A DNA stretch of 64,000 bases, taken from contig JAMSLZ010000001.1 in assembly GCA_026027325.1 (NCBI GenBank), positions 4,931,974-4,995,973 on the forward strand, written 5' to 3'. The stretch's first letter is position 1. Each line of letters opens with the position of its first letter. The notes under the pieces are model-generated. The model saw only the letters and a list, made by a program, of their open reading frames with translations, had not been told where the DNA came from and searched no databases. The position numbers and the translations under genes were made by a program. This document shows positions 31,458 to 43,300 of the stretch, piece after piece. Source of the DNA: Actinomucor elegans. Its lineage: Eukaryota > Mucoromycota > Mucoromycetes > Mucorales > Mucoraceae.

Positions 31458-31766
31458 TGTTATAGAATAGAGACTATTGTATGAATAATAACTTATTCAT
31501 TATCAATCTCATCTTTACGGAAGCACTTACGAGTTGATATGTTTAAGATTCATGTATCAGATGGATATATATCTAGAACATAGACCTATAACATAACATC
31601 TTCTTAAATCCTCTTTACCACACTTAGATAGACGATTAGTATAAATAGGTCTAGTTTAGACATAGTTATAGGATATTCATCTTTATACTCATCTTTGTTA
31701 ATAAAGCACAGTCACAAAAAGTACTCTTTTTAGTCTTCTTTATTATTTCACTGTGCAAACACAACA
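31458..31766 (+). repeat. LTR-D solo LTR (TSD TAGAG)
   Basis: 309 bp, TGTTATAG ... ACACAACA, with TAGAG at 31453-31457 and 31767-31771. It has a TATA box (TATAAATAGG, 31640-31649) and an AATAAA near the 3' part. No full-length partner element is in this window. Confidence 0.9.
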
Positions 31767-32480
31767 TAGAGCAAGAATCAAGCACAGGATTATAAATATG
31801 AATATGATAAGGTTAACATTAAACTTAATATTAGGAATGGAATCAAGAAAAAGAGTCAGTATTAAGATATAGGGTGAAAATTAAGACCAAATATATGGTT
31901 AAAACAGAGCCATGGATAGAGATAAGAATATGATTAAGGATAAGTTAAGATTAGAGATAGGAAAAAGGAGCAAAATGTATAGACAAATTAGGATAAGATA
32001 AGATGAAGGTTAGGATTAAACAAAGATAGAAATAAGATTAAGAGAAGGATTAGTATTAGAATTAAAAATAGGAATATGAACAAAGCCAAAGGAAGAGTAA
32101 GATTAGGAATAAGAATAAAGTTAATAGCAAGATTAGGATTTAGAATAAAATATGATAGAATTAGAGATAAGATAGATATAGGTTTAAAACAAAAATATAA
32201 AGAGATTAAAATTAAGTTAGAATAAAAATACAGAGATAGGGAATGAAGAATAGTAATACTATCATGATTATAGATAGGGAATAAAAGTAGGATTATGAAT
32301 AGGATTAGTGATTAGATTAAATTTAGGACAAGGAAAAATAAGAATTAGGATCAAATAAACAACAGTGTTAGGAAATAGGAATATGATAGGTTAAAATTAG
32401 CAGTAGGACGGGGATAGAATTAAGAGTAAAGTAAGATCATGAATAAGGTTAAGATAAGTGATAAAGTTAAGCTTAGGATT
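31767..32480. repeat. Degenerate telomere-like A/G-rich DNA
   Basis: Continuation of the A/G-biased block interrupted by LTR-D, with words such as AGGATTAG and AGATTAGG. No gene supported. Confidence 0.55.
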
Positions 32481-34816
32481 GACGGATATCTACAATTAAT
32501 ATATCTTTTAAATCTATTGTATATGTCCTATTTTTTTTTAATATATCCATATATTTTATAATTTATAACTTTTTTTCATGAATTAAAATTATTATTAAGT
32601 ATAATAAACATTATCAAGAAGGCAACTGTTCCATTTTGCATGAAAAAGCAATATTATATTTATGCTTTCTCCTAATATACGTACCAAATTTATATGAAAC
32701 AAGATGTCCGTCTTCTATAACATTTTAAATTAGTTACTTACTATTCCAATATATATTAATACAATCAAAACTATTAAATTTACTGTAATGTATCCATGAA
32801 TTATCCTCATCACTGTAGTTTTGCCATTTCACAAGGTAATAACTATCTTCGACTATTAACCCTTTATGATCCAAAATAGTTTCAATTTCATAACTTTCAT
32901 TATTATCTATATCTATTTCCAAGTCCATTTTCTCATTATTATAAATATTATTATTTTTAAAATGAGCAATATTTGATAATTCTAATCCTAAAAATTGTTG
33001 CTGTAATAATTTCATTTTATCTAAATTGTTTATTCTTTCATTTAACTTTGGAAGTGATTTATAATTTTCATTATTATTCAAAATATCATTTTGTATTTAA
33101 AATCAAAGCTATCATTAATCCAATATGAATGAAAATCACTATGTTCTATATTGTTTAGTTTAATATATTTTTTAAATTAAAAAGGACACATGCAATTTTT
33201 AGTTGAATATTATATATATTTATATTAGTAGTTAAAAAAGGTTTTTTGTTATTTAATCTTTTAAAGATACATCCCAAATCTGAGAAAGTTTTTTCCATTT
33301 TAGACCGAAAACTTCCAAATTGATCGTTATAATTTATTTCAATTTCATTTAAGTTTATATTTTTATCTTTTCTGATAGGATATACGAAGTTATAGTCATT
33401 TAGATCAGAACTATTTATTATATTATCTACGTATAGGCTATATCCTCCATCTAATGCAATACAATCCATCAAATTTAGTTTATTTTCAATATTCATATTT
33501 ATAAGCATAGATCCATCATTATTAGTACTACATGGTTGACTGTCTGATACAAATAATACCATACCATTTGTATCTATTGCAACTTGTGTTCTAAACCCAT
33601 TTTTTTTAAGTTTGTAACTATAATATATGGATTTATCTTCTGCACCATATACCATACCTCTTTTATCATGGCCGTCTAAATGTATTGTTACTTGATTAAA
33701 CAAATCTGGATTCTCTATCATTCCATTTAAAAGTCTAATTTTTATATTTGAAAACATGTTTTGTAAAGAAAAACTTAAAATCTTATTTAATTTTAACATT
33801 CTATCTGATGAATAAAATTGTCTGTATATTTGATGAAAAGTACTTTTTGATATATAATCATCCATATCTTCAATTGATATATTCTCTACTATAAAATATA
33901 ATATCAATAAGCCTTTTTCTATATTATTATATGGTCCTCTATAATCTCTATCTCCAAATAATATAACTAGGAAGAAATAAACAGGTATTATTCCTAACTT
34001 TTCTAATAAAATCTTTTTAATTTCTTTGATCTTTTAATAGATATAATCTTTTTAGTGTGATATTTTTTTTGTTCAATCTCTGGCCAACCATAATTTAAAA
34101 ATTTCCAATAATCATTTGTTAGAATCTGATACTCCATTAATAAAGTATCCTTAACATTATTAATATTATCCATTTGTTCTTTTTTATATTGAGATAAATT
34201 CAATTTTTTATAACTTAAAATAAAATTAATAATAATATATATACATTATTATGTTTTAGAAAACATTTTTTATTTTGAAAAGTTTGAAGTAATTCTAAAA
34301 TTTATTAATTTTATATTTTGCTTAGTCAGCAAAATTGTAAAATCAATTATTTTTTTGAACTTTTTATTAATAGACAGATTTATAAATATTTTGTGTTACA
34401 CAAAATATAATAAATCCTAATTGTTTTAAAGAAATAGAAAATATAAAAAGTTCACAAATTGTGAACATTTTTAATTTTCATGGAATGACAAACAAATTGA
34501 TAATTTGAAAAGAATTGTAGTGTTAAGCTGATTTTATAATTCAGAATTTTATAGCAACAGAAACATTTCTCTATGGTTATAGTAGACGGATATCTACAAT
34601 TAATATATCTTTTAAATCTATTGTATATGTCCTATTTTTTTTTAATATATCCATATATTTTATAATTTATAACTTTTTTTCATGAATTAAAATTATTATT
34701 AAGTATAATAAACATTATCAAGAAGGCAACTGTTCCATTTTGCATGAAAAAGCAATATTATATTTATGCTTTCTCCTAATATACGTACCAAATTTATATG
34801 AAACAAGATGTCCGTC
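32481..34816 (-). mobile_element. Transposon B: second DDE-chromodomain element with direct terminal repeats
   Basis: 2,336 bp. Direct terminal repeats 32481-32712 and 34585-34816 (232 bp each, near identical) start GACGGATATC and end AGATGTCCGTC, a short inverted repeat. Target duplication ATT at 32478-32480 and 34817-34819. The repeat is unrelated in sequence to that of transposon A, but the architecture is the same. It is inserted in telomere-like DNA. Confidence 0.92.
32734..34203 (-). pseudogene. Transposon B transposase-chromodomain, broken into three frames
   Basis: N-terminal piece 34003-34203 (TNDYWKFLNYG, as in A: KTNYWKFLDNT). Catalytic piece 33155-33907 has D78 (HLDGHDKR), D153 (ALDGGYS) and E205 (FRSKMEKTF). 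C-terminal piece 32734-33081 holds a chromodomain (YEIETILDH...YYLVKWQNYSDEDNSWI). Stop codons or frameshifts separate the pieces, so this copy is dead. The region equivalent to A's frameshift (YPIRKDKNINLNE) reads in one frame. Protein similarity to A is clear but distant, so A and B are old sister families. Confidence 0.85.
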
Positions 34817-35390
34817 ATTAGAGAGAGATTAAAGTTAAGGTTACATAATAGTTAGGATAGAACTAGATAAAGTTACAGATAAGATTAGGATTAAGAACAG
34901 GAACAAGGCTAGACTTATGAACAAAGTTAGAGTAGTACCCTGAGGGCTAGGGCTAGGGTTTGCACAAGGCATACCTCAGGTTTATAACACTGGTAGGCTG
35001 AAAGAGCTAATCACACCACATGCGAAAGGGTAATACCCGGGCTAGGGCTAGGGCTAACCCTAGGGTTTACGCTAGGGATACCTTTGGTCGATAAAACCTA
35101 GGGCTAAGAGAGAGCTGACTACACCACAAAGGCTAAGGGGTAATACCCGGGCTAGGGCTAGGGCTAACCCTAGGGTTTACGCTAGGGATACCTTTGGTCA
35201 ATAAAACCTAGGGCTAAGAGAGAGCTGACTACACCACAAAGGCTAAGGGGTCTACCTTCAGGGCTAGGGCTAGGGTTAAGATTAGGGATACCCTAGGATA
35301 ATAATTGGTTGGGAGTAAAGTTAGCGCATTGCTAGAATTAGAAGATAGTAAGTAATAGCGAAAGCTAAAGTTATATTAGGGTCGTTGTTG
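34817..35390 (+). repeat. Subtelomeric satellite relic, 98- and 110-bp units
   Basis: One 98-bp-type unit (from GTAGTACCCTGAGG near 34,934) is followed by two 110-bp variant units (TAATACCCGG at 35,031 and 35,141). All contain GGGCTAGGGCTAGGG, a telomere-like word. Flanked by degenerate A/G-rich DNA. Confidence 0.8.
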
Positions 35391-35924
35391 TATTCATGGC
35401 TTATTCAGTGTCCGTCATCAATCAGTCGATATTCGACAAGGGTTATACTCAGCTTTGAGATGTTTCCTGAGATGTTCGTAATTAGTTGGGTACGTGTATA
35501 ATTAACGAGAAAACAATAGAGAGACTCATTCTACCACTGCCAGCCTTTTGTTATTAATTGGCTGGGTAGTGAGTAATGATACAGAATTAAATTATAATAA
35601 TATTATAACCTAATTTATATACTTTTAATTTTTAATATAACTATAGAAATAACTTATTGTTTTAAATACCTTAATAAATTATATACTGTATAAAACATTT
35701 TATATATCGTTTTATTTTTAATTAATACTATTTTTGTAAATAATTATAAATTTATAAATAGCATTAATTATATTTTAATAATTTTATATGTATGAGTGAA
35801 ATTTTTATTTTTCAAAACATATTTCATAATTTTTTTTCTTTAAAAAATCAATTAAAAAAGCACGTAGTAAGTTATTTTTGTAACTTACAACTACAATATA
35901 CTAATAAACGTGACTCATAGAATG
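35391..35924. repeat. Old LTR and A-repeat relics
   Basis: About 35,388-35,465 resembles the TGTTGTAAACATG end of the Ty3-3 LTR, diverged (TTCATGGCTTATTCAGTGTCCGTC). About 35,815-35,900 resembles the A terminal repeat around AAAAAGCACG and its GTAAGTT...AACTTAC hairpin. No gene. Confidence 0.55.
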
Positions 35925-36633
35925 AAGCATTAACTGAATGCTCCTCATTGCCATATTAATTCCAACTGAAATAAGATAAAAGCCTTTATATCTTGTGGTG
36001 ATTTGAATTGAACGGTTTTCATTTTATTTTGAATGTATTTCTTTGTTGTATTGCTTACTGAACATGGCCTTCCAGTGCTAGCAGGCTTCGTAGTAGGAAA
36101 AAATTTATCTTTATATCTACTAATAAAGTGGCTAGAGAAATATCTGCTAGTTGTTTCTGAATTCTTGAGTATGGAATGTTTCTTGACAACAGTGACTTGA
36201 GAGTGTCTTGCTTATCTTTAGTAATAGAACGAACCATGATGTTAATTTTTTTTATAAAAAAAGGTGGTGAAAATATTCAATTTGGACAGGAAGAGCCAGC
36301 TTCTTTTATTCTTTATTTTAATTTTCCTATTCATAAAGAATGTCCCATTGTTTTGGACCATGTTTTAAATTTCTTCGATAGCTCAATTTAAAATAAGTTT
36401 ATGCGATGTTAAGTAACGACATGTTTTGAAACATCAAAAAATCAAAATTTCTCAACTTCTCCTTAACTCCCTAGTTTTAAATACAGTTCAGAATGAAGAA
36501 AAACCTATAGAAAAAAATACCAAAGTTTTAGCTCTCTATTGATACTAACATCAACTGCATAGTTTTATTTTAGACAGCTATATGAAGAGAAAAAGATTAA
36601 TTTATAAAACATTGAAACCCTTTTTTCGTTTAC
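35925..36633 (-). mobile_element. Tc1/mariner-like element, decayed inverted copy
   Basis: Contains the transposase N-terminus on the minus strand (36055-36237, MVRSITKDKQDTLKSLLS) with a frameshift after SLATL, plus the same leader as at 28,722-29,119. It ends CGTTTACAG next to TA. No catalytic domain remains. Confidence 0.68.
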
Positions 36634-36647
36634 AGTAGCTGCAGAAG

Positions 36648-36955
36648 TGTTATAGAATAGAGACTATTGTATGAATAATAACTTATTCATTATCAATCTC
36701 ATCTTTACGGAAGCACTTACGAGTTGATATGTTTAAGATTCATGTCTCAGATGGATATATATCTAGAACATAGACCTATAACATAACATCTTCTTAAATC
36801 CTCTTCACCACACTTAGATAAACGATTAATATAAATAGGTTTAGTTTAGACATAGTTATAGGGTTTTCATCTTTATATTTATCTTTGATAATAAAGCGCA
36901 GTCTAAAAAATATTTCCTTTGGTCTTCTTTATTATTTCATTGTGCAAACACAACA
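36648..36955 (+). repeat. LTR-D copy without TSD
   Basis: TGTTATAG ... ACACAACA, complete ends, closely related to 31458-31766. Flanks AGAAG and GCTTC do not match. Confidence 0.85.
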
Positions 36956-37340
36956 GCTTCTAGATCCATTCATCATTACTTGGCATAAACATTACCAGCA
37001 GTAATAATACAAGGAGCTGCTAGAATTATGGCTTGCTCAGTGTCCGTCACCAATCAGGTCAATGAGAATCCATTAAACTCCATTATTGTATATATTTTTT
37101 TAATTTTGTATTAGTTTTTAAGGTGTAAGTTGCAAAAAAACTTGCACCGCGACTCTTTATGGTTCTTTCTCTTAGAGAAAGGTTCTCGTACATATGTGGC
37201 TGGTACGAAACTAGGGGTATTTTAAATCCGAAGTATAATTATAATTATATTAATATATAAAATTAGAAGTGAAAAAAATAAAAAAAAATAATAGATACAT
37301 CTTTTAATTTGAATTGTTCTTCAATGCTCGACAAGATGCT
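36956..37340. repeat. LTR fragments and hairpin
   Basis: 37,023-37,063 matches a diverged Ty3-3 LTR piece (GGCTTGCTCAGTGTCCGTCA). About 37,112-37,138 is a hairpin (GTGTAAGTTGC ... ACTTGCACC). About 37,318-37,340 is another LTR-like piece into which Ty3-2 inserted. No gene. Confidence 0.55.
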
Positions 37341-40300
37341 TGTTGTAAAGGTGGTAGATAAAGATTTTGGAAGATAGAAATACTTTTAAAACTGTGGATA
37401 GTTTTTTATTAGAGATCAAGAATTGATTAACTGGTCAAAAGGTGATAAAACGCATCTCTTATATACTTTTTCTCGGTCGGTACTTGATTCTAAATTCATA
37501 TTACGATTTGCCAGGAACAAGGTTGGACTGCGTATAAAGAAGACCAGGGATAATAACCAAATGAGCGGACCAAGATTAGCGGCGAGGAGTGTCGGGATCA
37601 ATATATCCAAAGGTAATAGTATTGAATGTAATATTTGGTGTGAGAGATAGTATTTATCAATTAGCGTCTACTTGCTCAGAGTGATATATAAATAAAGATA
37701 TTTTAACATAATCAAATACAGTCATTTACATTCTGGTTCTTGGTAATAATGCTTTATACACTTCTGCAGCTATATATAAGGATATCTATACGATTTTCTA
37801 TCTGTACAGTATTCTCTTATTAATATAATTATGAGCGTTTACAACATTATCCTCCACCAGAATCAAACAAACTTGTATTGATTCGGCAAGTGCGTCAGTT
37901 CCACCAAATAGTACATTCATGCGGCTGAGTTTTGATTAACACGCTCAGGTATACCTCCTTTTACGCACCAATTCAGGGTCTTTTCTTGCATCGTGGCTTT
38001 TCTTGGTTCTTGTTTCATAACTTGCCTACTTATTCTATCTTTCTTTTCTTGTTTGAACGTCTATTCAGTATTCTCTCTTCTCTACTCGTAGTGGCTGCAA
38101 TATTTGCTCTTTTGTTTTTCGACATCTCGATCGCTACATTTGACATCTCATTCCCATTGCATTTAGGAATCTTGGAAGTTCCAACTTTTTTGCGTCTGTT
38201 AGGTTCAGAGTTTTGAATTGACTGTTCGACTCTAGTTTGCTCTAAACGTCGTAATTCTCTTTGCTTATTCCAGTACCGTTGAATGATAGTTGGATCGGTG
38301 AAATCACTTGCTTTTTGCCAAGTATTTTCTTTCTCAGAATAACCTTTCCACTTAATCAAGTATTCTCGATGACCTTCTTCACCTCGATGATCACGGATAC
38401 CTTCGACTTCGTAGTATTCTTCTTCGATACTAGACTCATCCAGGGTAACTACTTTCAATTCCGACGGTACATAGTTTCGGGATAATAATTCATTCTGTTC
38501 ATCCTTTAGTTCATACGATCCACCAGTATTTCTTCGAACAACAGTGTAAGGTCCCTCATAAATCGGAGCTAACTTACTAGATCGATTCTGTAATCTGATC
38601 ATGACATGCGTTCCAACTGGAATGTCGACAAGAACACTCTTTTGATTGAACTTTTTGTTATATTCCTCATTTATCTTCTGAGTTCTTTCGAGGATGGCTG
38701 GGAATACGATCTTATCCATGTAATCTACGCGTTCTTCCAACTCTCGCATGGTCATAGACTCAATGGGTAGTTTGAACTTCTTCTCGTTCCCGTAGTCATC
38801 AGGTAAGTTGACTCTACGTGCAAACATCAAGGAGAAGGGAGAACTCATAGTTTTTGCTTTAATGTGTCGGTTCATGCAGAGCTGTATGATAGGAAGATAA
38901 TACGCCCAACTATGACTGTCTGACTTCATCATTTTTCTTAACGTGTTAGTTGCGGTACGAACTGCATTTTCCGCTGCTCCATTTGCTCGAGGATGATATG
39001 GCGTAGTGTATCTTCTATCAATTCCTAGGTTCTTCGAAATACTGTTCATCACAGCATTCTTGAACTCTAGACCATTATCAGACTGGCAAATACGTGGAAC
39101 ACCAAAATCACCATAGACTTTGACCAACTCTTTTGCAACAGTATCGGATTGTTTGTTCTTCAGAGGTCTGAGAATAACGAATTTCGAACAAATATCTGTT
39201 ATAACCAACATGTAAACATATCCTTCTTCAGTTACGTCAAAAGGTCCAGCCAAGTCGATAGCAATATGATCAAATGGTCGGTTGGCTACAACATTAGATA
39301 ATGGGTGATAACCTCTCTTACTGATGTTGTGCTTTTGACATTCAACACACGAACTAACAATGTCTTTTGCTTCTGCGTAGATATTCGCCCAATGGAGACC
39401 TTGTGAATGTAAATCTCGCACAATTGCTTGCGATCCAAAGTGTCCAAATGCATGCGCTTCTTTCAACAGAGCATCTCTCTCTTCTTCAGGAGGAGTCATA
39501 TAGTCAGTCAGCTCATCTTTTCTTTCAACTAGTTTAGTCGCGAGTACGTTAATCGTTTTATCTCGGCTAAATCGCTTTTTTCTAATGATGGCTTTCTTTT
39601 TAGGGCTTCGTCTGATGATTTTGCTCGTAACACTATCCTCCACCAGTTTGTTTTCATCTTCTAAAGGTGAATACAAACGGCTCAGAATATCAGGCAATTT
39701 GTTCAATATACCGGGGATGTGCACTACATCAAAATCAAAATCCAGAAGAGTCTCGATCCATCCAATTAACATGGGATTTGCGATCTTTTGCGTATGTAAG
39801 TATACTAGTGCCTTGTGATCTGTAAATACAGTGAACTTTTTGCCCCATATATACTTGCGAAACTTCAGTAATGCTAACACGACTGCATACAATTCTCTTT
39901 TAGTAGTGCTCCAACGGCGTTGTGAAGGTGACAAGGAGCTCGATACAAATCCTATGTAAAGATCTTGGCCGGCCTCATTCTTTTGAAACAACACTGCCGC
40001 GACACCATAAAGTGATGCGTCTGTAGCTACGTAAAACTGTTTTGACAAATCCGGATAATGCAGCATCATCTTCGACTGCAAAATCTCTTTGATAGTTTCA
40101 AAGCTCTTAGTGTGACGATCGGTCCACAGCTCTTCCACATTCTCTGCATTCACTAAACTGGTGAGTGGTTCTGCTACTCTGGAAATCATCGGAACGAATT
40201 CTCTCAGGTAATTGACCAAACCCATAAATTGCTGGATGTGTTTCTTATTTTTATTTGGAAGTGGCCACTTTGAAACATTGGTAAGTTTTGATTGATCCAC

Positions 40301-43300
40301 ACGAACTCCTGAAGCGTCCACTACAAATCCCAACATACGAACTGAATGTTGAAACCATGAACACTTGGATTCTTTCAGGATTAAATTTGCGGAATTTAAT
40401 CTGTCAATCACAAACTTTACATCTTTTGCATGCTGTTCGATACTTTCACTGGCAACAATACAGTCATCCACGAAGTTCTGAACGCAATCAATACCTTCAA
40501 ACAAGGTTGCCATGACCTTTTGAAATTGCGAGGTTAGCATTTTCACTCCAAAGCACGCTTTTTGAAAGGAAAAGCCATTGCCATTATAAGTAAACGATAA
40601 CTTGTGTACATCCTCGGGTGCCACTTTGAATCGATGATATGCATTCGACAAATCCAAAGTTGTAAACACTTTTTTACCGGCCAAGTTATCAAAGATATCC
40701 TTAACCAAAGGTACGGGAAAATTGAATGTTGGAGGTAGAATTTGATTCAACGATCTCACATCTAAACACGCTCTATGGCTCACAATCTCACCATCTTTGT
40801 TACGTTTAGGAACAAGCAGTAATGGACTGTTGAATGACGTGTTTACTCGGGATCGAATGATTGTACCTGTTTCCAACCATTCTTTTATTTGCTTATCGAG
40901 AACTGGTCTTAATGCATAAGGGATGGGGTATTGACGTCTATACGCCGTTGCACCCTCTTTCGTAGGTAATCGAACAATGGATTCAGGCAAAGGACATGAA
41001 GATGTTATGGGTATGCTCTGATTAATCTCTAGTGATTCTTTAATTATACTCATGAACTCTGCTCTTTGCTCAGGCGTACCAGCAGGCGAATTGTCAGGTT
41101 CATGTTTTCTTTCACGTTCAATGTTCAAGTTTTCAAAAATAGCTTCATCACTCAAGGCAGCGTCAGAATGTGCATGATCATCTTTGATGCGAAAAGCCAC
41201 TCCAGTTAATCCGATATTCATTTTGGGAAGAATATCTGTGCCAAGAAGAATATCAAACTCGAATCCGTCGTTAAAGTTCATTACTTCAAATGAGTGTTTG
41301 AACTTAATGCCATTTGCATACTTTATTTCCAAAGGATCGGTGATACCAATTCTCTTTGCAGTATTTTGATGAGACAAGAAATTATAAGAACCAGGTAATT
41401 TATGTACTTTATTTATATGAAGTTTATTCTTCAAAGAAGACAAACTAACAAAGCTACAACTACTTCCTGTATCTACGCGTCCCAGGAGACGTTCAGACTC
41501 TACAATCAACGGTGTACATAAATTAAATGCGTCATTAGCCTTTAATTTGTCACTCTTCTTGTTCTCATTCAGGTACTTACATTGATAGCTCTGATTCTCA
41601 ATCTCGGAGTCGGCCATCTCCAAGTCCTCTTGAACTTGCTGCTCAATTGACTTCTCACTCGAGGAAGCCGCAGGCATCACAGCCAAGACAGTACTGCTAC
41701 TACTGCTTTCAGCAGCACCACAACGATGACCAGGACGCCATGGAGACACACCACAAGTCCAACACTCTTTACCCTTCGCCTTCTTCACAGAAGGAGGGCG
41801 TTCAGCTCTTCTCTTAGCGAGAAAACAATCCTTGGTGTCATGGGTCGCATTGTTACCATGATGGATGCACGAAAAGGGTTTCGCCACCTTACTCGCCTTT
41901 TGCACCCGACGAGCTGCATTCTTGTGATGATGGTGATAGGGGGCCTTTTCTTTGCGTCGCTCAACAACAGGCGCACCAGGAAGAAGAGAAACAGCCTCAT
42001 TATACGACGTATGGTCGTCACCAAGAATATCACGACCAATCTGTGCGATTTGATCGACAGTGTATTCAGCATTCTCACCAGAAGATCCAGCCTTCACTGA
42101 ATTCATTGCAACTCTGATCAGCGTCTGAACAGGTTTAGTCAGCGAGGCCAAAAAACGATCAGCTACTCTAGGACACTCTCTAGGTAGGCCTGCATCAAAC
42201 ATTGCTGTTTGAAAACGCTTAGCATAGTCGCCCACCGACTCATTGTTTTCCATTACCATGGTAAACACAAGGTCAGTATATCTTCTCAACACAAGGGAAG
42301 AACCGTGCTGCTTCTTAAACTCTCTACGAGCATCTGCCCATAGGGTACAACCTCTACTCAGCTCATCTTTCACCCATGCTTTATCGCCATGGGGAAGGCA
42401 AAGGGGTAAGAAGTTCTTCCACACCTCATCAATGGACATGGAAGAAGACTCAACTACATCCTCAAATTCTCTCAAAAAATGCTCAACAGACTCGAAGGCT
42501 TCGTAACCTGGAAAAGGTTTGACAGCCGAGGTCAAGAGTTGGAACTTGGGCAAGTCGCGACGATTCAATGTCAAACCAGTAGGTGGCTTAACACGATCAA
42601 CCTCACCGATCAATGAACTGCACTCTTGGATCTCACGGAGCATCCTCTTGGAGCGTTCAAGGGCCAACAAGGCTTCATCAGCCGCTACGTCATCTCTGAC
42701 TACACGAGCACGACTAAACGCTTGAAGGTATCGGGTAATATCTGCACGGAGCCCGGCGATATTTGTGTCAATCAGTTGTGGGTCAGTCATGTCAGCAACA
42801 GCATGCTCAGCCGACTCAGACAACAAAGAACTAGCACCAGGAGACTTGATAAACTCATCAAGGTTGCTTGACAAGGTCGATTCATCAAACATGGGGGTGT
42901 CAGGGTTAACACCACAGTTGGCAGAAGAAGAACCAGAAACGTTGTTGGAAGCCATATCGATAAAAGTAAGGAAAATAGGACAGTAATTAAAAGTAAAAAA
43001 TGTTGTAAAGGTGGTAGATAAAGATTTTGGAAGATAGAAATACTTTTAAAACTGTGGATAGTTTTTTATTAGAGATCAAGAATTGATTAACTGGTCAAAA
43101 GGTGATAAAACGCATCTCTTATATACTTTTTCTCGGTCGGTACTTGATTCTAAATTCATATTACGATTTGCCAGGAACAAGGTTGGACTGCGTATAAAGA
43201 AGACCAGGGATAATAACCAAATGAGCGGACCAAGATTAGCGGCGAGGAGTGTCGGGATCAATATATCCAAAGGTAATAGTATTGAATGTAATATTTGGTG

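Noticed and set aside
37423..37650. A 75-aa frame and its antisense 64-aa frame recurring at 43,083, 53,459, 57,079 and 62,739
   Set aside because: They lie within the Ty3-2 LTR; recurrence reflects LTR copies. The older LTR copies do not conserve the stops or starts.
41726..42986. Plus-strand frames of 61-124 aa inside Ty3-2 (repeated at 61,382-62,642)
   Set aside because: Antisense to the intact polyprotein and identical in both copies only because the elements are identical.
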